Assembly (NCBI GenBank): GCA_030145245.1 | Contig: JAQYWC010000033.1 | Location: forward strand, 62,001 to 126,000 | Direction: 5' to 3' | Source: Desulfobacterium sp. | Lineage (GTDB): Bacteria; Desulfobacterota; Desulfobacteria; Desulfobacterales; Desulfobacteraceae | Length of the DNA stretch: 64,000 nucleotides | Shown: positions 28,071-34,999 of the stretch, piece by piece | How positions within the stretch are numbered: the first letter of the stretch is position 1 | Layout of the letters: each line of letters begins with the position of its first letter | The notes under the pieces: model-generated | Told to the model about the DNA's origin: nothing | The model's input: only the letters and a program-made list of their open reading frames with translations | Database searches by the model: none | Made by a program: the position numbers and the translations under genes

Positions 28071-28760
28071 TTACAGGTTCCCAAGCAGAAACTCTGCGTA
28101 TGAAAAATCCATTTTAGAATCGATATCCAAAGAGTTTTCCCTGGACATTTTAAAGGCCATGGTATCATCCGTTAAAAAGGTTTTATTTAAGGCAAGATAC
28201 TCGGTTTCAGCGACGTAAACGGCTCCGTTAAGGATAAATGATTTAGCCAGGAGCTGCCTCTGATAAACCTCCTTTTCGGTCCTCATCATAGGAATCATCC
28301 TGTGGTCTTCAGCCACGGTAAACATCCAATATGGATTTTCAGAAGTTTCTGCCACCGAAACACAGCATGGCGAATCATTTTCACAGCAGAGTTCAATACA
28401 TCCATCTATATCCATGACGGTTCTGAAAGGTGAGGTCGGTTGCAATAAAACCACGTAATCATATTTCTCGTTCAAGGTTTCCATGGCGTGGAGCACGGGT
28501 GCAATTCCAGGGGTTTTATCCTGTGCAAGTTCAGCAGGACGGAGAAAGGGTACTTCGCATCCCCATTTCTTTGCCACACTGACTATTTTTGCATCGTCAG
28601 AGGAGAGAATTAATCTATCGATATATTTTGATCGCTTACCCGCTTCTATTGACCATGCAACAAGGGGTTTGCCTCCAAGTTCAAGGATATTCTTCCCGGG
28701 TACCCCCTTGGAGCCCCCCCGGGCAGGAATTATAGCTAAAACAGATTTTCCATTAATCAT
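28071..28760 (-). CDS. legF: CMP-legionaminic acid synthetase (acylneuraminate cytidylyltransferase family)
   Basis: 229 residues from ATG 28760, overlapping the ptmE stop by 8 bases. Activates a nonulosonic acid with CTP. Signature LAIIPARGGSKGVPGKN at the N-terminus, LQPTSPFRT in the middle, and the C-terminal D-I-D-S segment (NSLDIDSKMDF) that coordinates metal in this family. NeuA and PseF share these; the neighbouring legB-legG genes favour LegF. Last gene of the minus-strand legionaminic operon, immediately before the convergent hairpin. Confidence 0.9.
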   Translation of the reverse strand: MINGKSVLAIIPARGGSKGVPGKNILELGGKPLVAWSIEAGKRSKYIDRLILSSDDAKIVSVAKKWGCEVPFLRPAELAQDKTPGIAPVLHAMETLNEKYDYVVLLQPTSPFRTVMDIDGCIELCCENDSPCCVSVAETSENPYWMFTVAEDHRMIPMMRTEKEVYQRQLLAKSFILNGAVYVAETEYLALNKTFLTDDTMAFKMSRENSLDIDSKMDFSYAEFLLGNL

Positions 28761-29817
28761 TGAACACACTCAACTGCTTTAGTGATCGGCGATACTCCTC
28801 CCACTGGCCAATATCTATCCATGATTTTTCGCTTACCGGGTAAACCCCAACGGTGCCGCCCTCCTCCTTGACCCTATCTATCAAATGGGTCATATGGAAC
28901 ATTCCACTGTCAGGTATCAGCTCGAGCACATCAGGATTAAGCACATAAAGACCTGTATTCACCAAAAAGTTGTATTCGGGTTTCTCCTGGATACCCTTTA
29001 AATTGCCGTTTTCCTTTAATTCACATATTCCATAGGGGATATTGAACTGTTTGGCTGCTGCAACCAAGGTAAGATCATAGCATCCCTTTGTATGAAATTC
29101 ATAAAGATCAGAGTAATCAGCTTCGATGATAATATCACAGTTAGAGACAAAAAATGGGGTGTTCAGTTTATCCTTGAGCAACTGAAGGCTACCTGCAGTA
29201 CCCCGAGGTTCCTCCTCCTTGACAAAGCCTATGGTATAGTCCGGATTTTTCTCTTCAAAATAGGCCCTGATTATTTTAGACATATGATTTACCGTCAAAT
29301 AATAAGAACCTATTCCATGGGCTCTGAATCTGTCTATGATATGATCCATAACGGTCTTATCACCAACCGGGATAAGGGGTTTGGGCAGAACAGTGGTGAA
29401 GGGTTTAAGCCGGGTTCCCTTGCCACCAGCCATGATAACAACCGGCGCTTCAATCTTCTGCTTTTCTACTTCTTTATCGTTCCCAAACGCCTTTTCCCAG
29501 GTTATATAATCGACCACTTTTCTATCTCGGTCCAGGATGGGGATTAGGCTGATTATATTTTCAGTAAAAATTCCCTTTACCTTTACCAAATCAAAATTTT
29601 CCTGAAACACAAAAAAAGGATCTCGATTGTATGCCTTTTCAATGGAATCAATAAGATTCTGCTCTCTCAGGATGTGACGTCTGATATCTCCATCTGTCAA
29701 GGCACCAATCAGCCTTTGATCATCATCCACAACCAGAAGAACTTTTTCAGCCGTTTCGTCCAGATACTCCATGGCTTTTTTAATGGAAATATGAGAAGGA
29801 ACCATTATATTTTTCAT
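28753..29817 (-). CDS. ptmE: CBS-domain nucleotidyltransferase, PtmE-like (glucosamine-1-phosphate guanylyltransferase)
   Basis: 354 residues. Residues 1-115 are a pair of CBS domains (KVLLVVDDDQRLIGALTDGDIRR). From about 124 a sugar-phosphate nucleotidyltransferase follows, with VVIMAGGKGTRLKPFT, LPKPLIPVGD and later NCDIIIEADYSD. The same fusion is found in C. jejuni PtmE, which makes the GDP-linked amino sugar that feeds legionaminic acid synthesis. AGGTG eight bases before the ATG. It lies 25 bases downstream of legG and overlaps legF by 8 bases, placing it inside the operon. Confidence 0.85.
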   Translation of the reverse strand: MKNIMVPSHISIKKAMEYLDETAEKVLLVVDDDQRLIGALTDGDIRRHILREQNLIDSIEKAYNRDPFFVFQENFDLVKVKGIFTENIISLIPILDRDRKVVDYITWEKAFGNDKEVEKQKIEAPVVIMAGGKGTRLKPFTTVLPKPLIPVGDKTVMDHIIDRFRAHGIGSYYLTVNHMSKIIRAYFEEKNPDYTIGFVKEEEPRGTAGSLQLLKDKLNTPFFVSNCDIIIEADYSDLYEFHTKGCYDLTLVAAAKQFNIPYGICELKENGNLKGIQEKPEYNFLVNTGLYVLNPDVLELIPDSGMFHMTHLIDRVKEEGGTVGVYPVSEKSWIDIGQWEEYRRSLKQLSVFND

Positions 29818-29842
29818 ACTGTTTCACCTGCTTTATGATAGA

Positions 29843-31030
29843 TCATTTTTCTTTAGGCTCAAATATTCCATCTGACCCATAATCAACGAATTTTTTTTTC
29901 AATACATTCGTAAAATCGGCGGTTTCTATAATTTTCTTGATCTTTTTAGCAGTGCCATCTTTTTCATGGGGTATCTCCATGTTTTCAAGATTCGACTTAA
30001 AATCCATTGAACAAATAAGATAAAGTGCTGCCAGGATAGATTTTCTTGTTGGCTCACAATCAACAATACTGGGAGTCCTGAGTCTGCCCTTTTGCCGATC
30101 CCCGATATTAATGGTCGGCACCTTAAAAACCGGCGCCTCAAGAATACCGCTGGAACTGTTACCTATAACGGCATCACAAAATTGCATGGCGGATAGATAT
30201 CTGAGATATCCAAGGGATGGGGTCTTCAGGCAGCGGTGGGAATGCGTTGCAACGAATTCATCAAGGATTTTATTTATGATACGACCATCTGTATCTGCGT
30301 TTGCCCCGGTAAAAATAAGTTTATGATCAGAATATTCATCAAGGGCAACAAGCAGTTCTGCAACCTGGTCTTGTGAGGTTCTATTTTCCAAAGTTACCGG
30401 ATGAAAGGTGATCAGAAAAAACGGCCTGTCCAGTTTAAATCCAATGGCTCTTTCCAACCCAAGCCGGTCCATCAATTGGGTTGTTCTGATATTTTCAACC
30501 CCCAAAGCCCCCACATTATGTACCTTCTCCGCACACTCACCCAGCTGAACAATTCTGCGTTTATACTCCTCACAACAGGGAAAATGAAGATGGGCCATTT
30601 TAGTAATACAGTGGCGAAAGGCCTCATCTACGGCCCCTTGGGTTGTTTCGCCCCCATGAATATGAGCAATCGGGATACGACATATCTGGGCGGCCGAAGC
30701 GCAGCAAAACGCCTCAGATCTGTCTCCAAGGACCACCACTATATCTGGATCAAATTCCACGAAAAATTTCCCATACCCTGCAATGGCAATGCCCATGGAA
30801 CGACATATCCCCTCCGGAGAATCATCCGTAAGCTCTATGTCCACACAACGGTCGGGTTCAAATCCATCCCTTCGGATCTCTTCAATGGTCATCCCCTGCT
30901 CACCTACCAGATGACTGCCGCTTACCAAAAGCTGTAGATGCAATTGGGCAGAGCAGGAGATCTCCCTGATTAAATTTTTTAAAAGGCCGTAGTCCGCCCT
31001 GGTCGATGTAAAGACACAGATTTTACGCAT
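29843..31030 (-). CDS. legG: NDP-sugar hydrolyzing 2-epimerase (LegG/NeuC type)
   Basis: 395 residues from ATG 31030, which overlaps the legI stop by 8 bases. Hydrolyses the nucleotide from the sugar while epimerising C2; in this pathway it yields 2,4-diacetamido-2,4,6-trideoxymannose. UDP-GlcNAc 2-epimerase fold: MRKICVFTSTRADYGLL at the start, VVLGDRSEAFCCASAA, HIHGGETTQGAVDE, and DAVIGNSSSGILEAP near the C-terminus. NeuC acting on UDP-GlcNAc looks alike; the dehydratase and aminotransferase genes in the same operon argue for LegG. The next gene follows after 25 bases. Confidence 0.9.
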   Translation of the reverse strand: MRKICVFTSTRADYGLLKNLIREISCSAQLHLQLLVSGSHLVGEQGMTIEEIRRDGFEPDRCVDIELTDDSPEGICRSMGIAIAGYGKFFVEFDPDIVVVLGDRSEAFCCASAAQICRIPIAHIHGGETTQGAVDEAFRHCITKMAHLHFPCCEEYKRRIVQLGECAEKVHNVGALGVENIRTTQLMDRLGLERAIGFKLDRPFFLITFHPVTLENRTSQDQVAELLVALDEYSDHKLIFTGANADTDGRIINKILDEFVATHSHRCLKTPSLGYLRYLSAMQFCDAVIGNSSSGILEAPVFKVPTINIGDRQKGRLRTPSIVDCEPTRKSILAALYLICSMDFKSNLENMEIPHEKDGTAKKIKKIIETADFTNVLKKKFVDYGSDGIFEPKEK

Positions 31031-32036
31031 CAATGGGTTCATCCCTGCCATATTTTCTTACGGCTCTTTTCCCAACAACAGTATCCCACAGCATGGGACT
31101 AACGCCGGTCCCGGGACGTTTAACCGTTAAATTTGTGCTGGTGAATTTTTCCCCGGCATAAATGGGGCGGGCAGCAACAATGCTCTTGCGAACAATGGGT
31201 TTATTTTTTAACTCTGAAGGTGTTGGCTTTTTAATGCCATCTCCAAGGGCCGATTCCACATTTCTGACGGCTTTGACCATGGCGGTCAATTCAACAGGCT
31301 CCAATGACGCCCTGTGATCCGGGCCGGGAAGCGTTCTGTCCAGGGTGAAATGTTTTTCAATAATTGCGGCCCCCATGGCAACAGCTGCAACCGGGATTTC
31401 AATGCCCCTGGTATGATCGGAATATCCAACATGAACACCCGGAAAAGCGGATTGAATTGTTTCCATGGCTCTTAGGTTAACATCCTCCATGGGGGTTGGA
31501 TACTCTGTACTGCAATGCAAAACGGTAATGGAGGCGGGAGAGATCCCGAAACTTGTAAAAACATCCATGGCATCCTGGATTTCACCGATATCGGCCATGC
31601 CCGTTGAGATGATTATCTCCTGGCCAAGGGAAGCTATTTTTCTTAAATAGGGCAAATTGGTAATTTCACCGGACGGGATTTTCCATTTATTCACCCCAAG
31701 TTTCAGCAGCAGCTCAATGGTGGTCAGATCAAAGGGCGTCGACAAGAACTCGATCCGGTTTAACAGGCAATGCGCTATCAACGCCTGGTGTGATTCAACG
31801 GAGAGTTCAAGTTTCTTCAACATCTCGAACTGTGTTTCACCGGAACCGGATGATTCCATTTGGTAATCGGCTTTTCGGGCATCCCTTGTGACCAGGGTGT
31901 CAGCCCTGAACGTCTGAAATTTGATGGCATCTGCCCCTGCCTCTGCCGCAATATTTACCATCTTTTTTGCCATCTCCAGGGAACCGTTGTGGTTCACCCC
32001 TGCCTCAGCGATGATAAAAACTCTACTGGAATTCAT
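31023..32036 (-). CDS. legI: Legionaminic acid synthase (NeuB family)
   Basis: 337 residues from ATG 32036 (shares one base with the legH stop, TAATG). Condenses phosphoenolpyruvate with the six-carbon amino sugar to form the nine-carbon acid. N-terminal TIM barrel with IIAEAGVNHNGSLEMAKKM and DAIKFQTF; the metal and PEP-binding part includes HCSTEYPTPMEDVNL and GYSDHTRGIE. The C-terminal SAF antifreeze-like domain runs from RKSIVAARPI to the end. NeuB and PseI are alternatives; the operon partners favour LegI. Confidence 0.92.
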   Translation of the reverse strand: MNSSRVFIIAEAGVNHNGSLEMAKKMVNIAAEAGADAIKFQTFRADTLVTRDARKADYQMESSGSGETQFEMLKKLELSVESHQALIAHCLLNRIEFLSTPFDLTTIELLLKLGVNKWKIPSGEITNLPYLRKIASLGQEIIISTGMADIGEIQDAMDVFTSFGISPASITVLHCSTEYPTPMEDVNLRAMETIQSAFPGVHVGYSDHTRGIEIPVAAVAMGAAIIEKHFTLDRTLPGPDHRASLEPVELTAMVKAVRNVESALGDGIKKPTPSELKNKPIVRKSIVAARPIYAGEKFTSTNLTVKRPGTGVSPMLWDTVVGKRAVRKYGRDEPIDA

Positions 32037-32662
32037 TATCGGCAATTCTCCCCCAAGGCTGTTCCATCCTCCTTGCTGACGATTAAGGCTCCGGCCTTGA
32101 AAAAATATTCATCCGGAAGCTGTATCCCATTGACAACGGTTGAATTTGAACCAACAAAGGAACCGGCCCCCAGGGTTGAATTCCCGTTTAGAACAGCGCC
32201 TGTGGAAAGATGGCTGCCATGGCCAACCGTTGCATCATGCTCGACAAGGGAGAAGGTGTTTAAAATACAGTTGACGCCGACATGGGCGCCGGCATTCACA
32301 AGGGCATTGTGCATGACGATGGTGCCTTCACCAATGGATGCGTGCCTTGAGACATGGGCCAGGGGGGAGATAACAACAGGCAAGGTAAAATCCATTTTTT
32401 TCAAACAATGGAAAAGTCTTGACCGAACAACCCCCGATCCCATCTGCCCAACGGTAACCAGGGCATGAGCAAACTCTTTTCTGAGCATTACAAGCTCATT
32501 GTCATACCCGATTATGGGATATCCCAGGACGGCATCTGCCTTGCTCGCTCCCGGCTGTTCCACCACGCCTGCAATCTTGAAAAGGCCGCCCTGTTCAATC
32601 ACATCAATGCATGAACGGCAATGGCCGCCCCCCCCAAGGAGAATGATCTCTTTGTCAGACAT
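32036..32662 (-). CDS. legH: Sugar N-acetyltransferase (LegH/PglD type)
   Basis: 208 residues. N-terminal small Rossmann part (IILLGGGGHCRSCIDVIEQ) and C-terminal left-handed beta-helix of hexapeptide repeats (ASIGEGTIVMHNALVNAGAH, then NTFSLVEHDATVGHGSHLS). This is the NeuD/PglD acetyltransferase layout. In the legionaminic pathway LegH acetylates the 4-amino group made by LegC. The ATG overlaps the legC stop by 8 bases and its stop overlaps legI, so all three are coupled. Confidence 0.88.
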   Translation of the reverse strand: MSDKEIILLGGGGHCRSCIDVIEQGGLFKIAGVVEQPGASKADAVLGYPIIGYDNELVMLRKEFAHALVTVGQMGSGVVRSRLFHCLKKMDFTLPVVISPLAHVSRHASIGEGTIVMHNALVNAGAHVGVNCILNTFSLVEHDATVGHGSHLSTGAVLNGNSTLGAGSFVGSNSTVVNGIQLPDEYFFKAGALIVSKEDGTALGENCR

Positions 32663-33803
32663 CTATCCTCGCACTGCTTGGCAAATTTACGATCCGCTCC
32701 TGGAGCCAGCGGGCATTTTTCAAACGTCCCCTCTGACACCCCTGGTACATCTTAAGATCAGGCATTAATTGCCATATGGGCCTTGTCATTATGCCGGAAT
32801 CATTTGTGGCCTTCAAAAGGGCATCCCGCTGATCTTTATCCTTTGTGATCACGGCGTTCAACCAATAATTACTGGTACACCCCCGGGGTTCACTGAAATA
32901 ATCGCACCAGGAGACGCCTTTGAAGAAATCTGAATAGGCGGTGGCAAGTTTGCGTTTGTCTTTTAAGATCCCATCCAACTGCCCAAGCTGTGCACATGCA
33001 AGGGCTGCATTTAAGTTGGGCATTCTGTAATTGTAGCCGATTTCATCATGGACATATTCCCACGGGTGGTCAAGCTTTGCAGTGGTGGTAAGATGTTTGG
33101 CCCTGTCTGCAAGTTTATCATCGTTGGTGACAATGGCCCCCCCCCCGCCACAGGTGATTGTCTTGTTGCCATTAAAGCTTAAAACACCGAGTTGACCAAA
33201 GGTTCCGCAATGGTGGGACAGGAAACTGGACCCAAGGGACTCTGCCGCATCTTCCACAATTGGAATATTCCATTGGTCTGCAAGCGCCACCAGCCGGTCC
33301 ATCCGGCATGGATGCCCAAAAGTGTGCATGGGAACAATAGCGGAAATGGGTCTTCCCGTTGTTTTGTTAAAGGTTTGTTTCCCCCTTTGCTCGCCATTCC
33401 GATCAAGGAACGCTTCCAGGGCATCGGGGCAGAGCCCCAGGGTATCAAGGTTGACATCAACAAATACCGGGGTTGCATTATTGTGGGCTATGGCATTTGC
33501 GGTTGCCACAAAGGTCAAAGGCTGGGTAATGACTTCATCCCCGGCCTTCACCCCGGCAAGGCCAAGGGCAACCCCAAGGGCCGCAGTGCCATTGACCGTA
33601 ACAACGGCACGCCGGGCGCCAAGATAGGCGGCAAGTTCACGTTCAAACCGGTTGACATACTCCCCAACACTTGACACAAAGGTTGAATCGATGGCATCCA
33701 GGACATACTCCCGGTCTGTCTTTTTGAACCGGGGTTCATGGAGGGGAATAAAATCATCTGTGAGATACCATCTCCTTATGAAGGTTATAAGCTCACTATA
33801 CAT
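32655..33803 (-). CDS. legC: PLP-dependent sugar 4-aminotransferase (LegC)
   Basis: 382 residues, DegT/DnrJ/EryC1 family. GTAALGVALGLAGVKAGDEV is the typical N-terminal stretch. The PLP-binding Asp is in EDAAESLGS, and the Schiff-base Lys is in FNGNKTITCGGGGA. Transfers an amino group to C4 of the 4-keto sugar made by LegB. ATG overlaps the legB stop by 8 bases. The N-terminal 25 residues precede the conserved fold and could be partly extra. Confidence 0.92.
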   Translation of the reverse strand: MYSELITFIRRWYLTDDFIPLHEPRFKKTDREYVLDAIDSTFVSSVGEYVNRFERELAAYLGARRAVVTVNGTAALGVALGLAGVKAGDEVITQPLTFVATANAIAHNNATPVFVDVNLDTLGLCPDALEAFLDRNGEQRGKQTFNKTTGRPISAIVPMHTFGHPCRMDRLVALADQWNIPIVEDAAESLGSSFLSHHCGTFGQLGVLSFNGNKTITCGGGGAIVTNDDKLADRAKHLTTTAKLDHPWEYVHDEIGYNYRMPNLNAALACAQLGQLDGILKDKRKLATAYSDFFKGVSWCDYFSEPRGCTSNYWLNAVITKDKDQRDALLKATNDSGIMTRPIWQLMPDLKMYQGCQRGRLKNARWLQERIVNLPSSARIDV

Positions 33804-34788
33804 TGTAAATATCTATCTTATAGCGTGAAAGATTTCCTGAATCTAAAAACCAGTCAATGGTCTTTTTCAACCCCTTTTCCAAAGAATATTCAGGAGTAAA
33901 TCCGGTTAATCTCTTTATTTTGCTATTATCACAGCACAATCGGAACACCTCGGACTTTTCCGGCCGCAACCTTTGTTCATCCGTGATAAATTTAACATCG
34001 GAATTCATCAGATTCTTGATCATATCCAGCGTATCGCCCACAGATATTTCAACCCCGGACCCGATGTTTACAACCTCCCCAAGAGTGTTGTCAGACTCTG
34101 CCAGACTGATGAATCCCCGGCAGGTATCAAGGACATAGTTAAAATCACGGGTGGGGGTTAAATCACCCAGTTTGATCTCTTTTTTCCCTACGGCAATCTG
34201 GCCTATGATGGTGGGGATAACGGCACGGGCACTTTGCCGGGGACCATAGGTATTAAAAGGCCTTGCAACGGTTACAGGCAAACCAAAGGTAAGATAAAAG
34301 CTCAAGGCCATCTGATCCGCCCCGATCTTCGTTGCTGAATAGGGGGACTGGGGCTGCAACGGATGTTTTTCATCAATGGGAACATATTGTGCCGTGCCGT
34401 AGACCTCCGATGTGGATGTGTGAATAACACGTTCACACCCGTTTTCCTTTGCAGCCTGGCAGATATTCAAGGTTCCTTTGATATTGGTATCAACATAGCT
34501 GTCCGGAGCAATATAGGAATAGGGAATCGCAATCAATGCGGCAAGGTGAAAAACAACATCCATATCCCGCGTGATCTCTTTACAGAAATGGGGATCACGG
34601 ACATCTCCGGAAACAACTTCAATATCATCCAAACAGCCAAGATCCTCCAGCCAACCCCAGTTATTAAAGGAGTTGTATAGACTCAGGGCACGGACCCTGG
34701 CACCCGATTTAACCAGCATCTCAACCAAATGTGATCCGATAAAACCATCGGCTCCGGTCACTATAACCCGCTTGTTTTGTAAACCCAC
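33796..34788 (-). CDS. legB: NDP-N-acetylglucosamine 4,6-dehydratase (LegB)
   Basis: 330 residues, extended short-chain dehydrogenase fold: NAD motif VTGADGFIGSHL (10-21), catalytic Tyr/Lys in YSATKIGADQ, HTSTSEVYG upstream of it, and RPFNTYGPRQ. Makes the 4-keto-6-deoxy intermediate that starts legionaminic acid synthesis (GDP-linked in C. jejuni). Start is GTG at 34788 with GGGAG eight bases upstream. First gene of a seven-gene minus-strand operon; the 140 bp before it contain a possible TTGACC/TAAAAA promoter pair of low certainty. Confidence 0.92.
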   Translation of the reverse strand: MGLQNKRVIVTGADGFIGSHLVEMLVKSGARVRALSLYNSFNNWGWLEDLGCLDDIEVVSGDVRDPHFCKEITRDMDVVFHLAALIAIPYSYIAPDSYVDTNIKGTLNICQAAKENGCERVIHTSTSEVYGTAQYVPIDEKHPLQPQSPYSATKIGADQMALSFYLTFGLPVTVARPFNTYGPRQSARAVIPTIIGQIAVGKKEIKLGDLTPTRDFNYVLDTCRGFISLAESDNTLGEVVNIGSGVEISVGDTLDMIKNLMNSDVKFITDEQRLRPEKSEVFRLCCDNSKIKRLTGFTPEYSLEKGLKKTIDWFLDSGNLSRYKIDIYNV

Positions 34789-34928
34789 TTATTTTTCTCC
34801 CTGTTTTTTTTACCAACCCGGCAACACTCAATCAAGTACTGCCCCCCTTATAACCTGAAAACGCTGCTCACCCAAAGGGTTAAAATTTTTTTTATTATTT
34901 ATGTGAGCCTGGTCAAACCTGCCTTAGT

Positions 34929-34970
34929 AAAAAAAAATGGGGCAGCAGCCTTTTACAGCTGTTGCCCCAT
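34929..34970 (-). terminator. Rho-independent terminator of flagellin gene
   Basis: On the fliC strand a 13-bp stem with one mismatch (34958-34970 with 34937-34949) is followed by nine T (34937 down to 34929). It lies about 30 bases after the fliC stop, a textbook intrinsic terminator for a very highly expressed gene. Confidence 0.92.
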
Positions 34971-34999
34971 AATCTGGTTCTACTTACTATGGCTTAAAA

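Noticed and set aside
31023-32036. Sialic acid (Neu5Ac) or pseudaminic acid synthase
   Set aside because: NeuB fold alone cannot decide, but LegB, LegC, LegH and PtmE-type genes in the same operon favour legionaminic acid.
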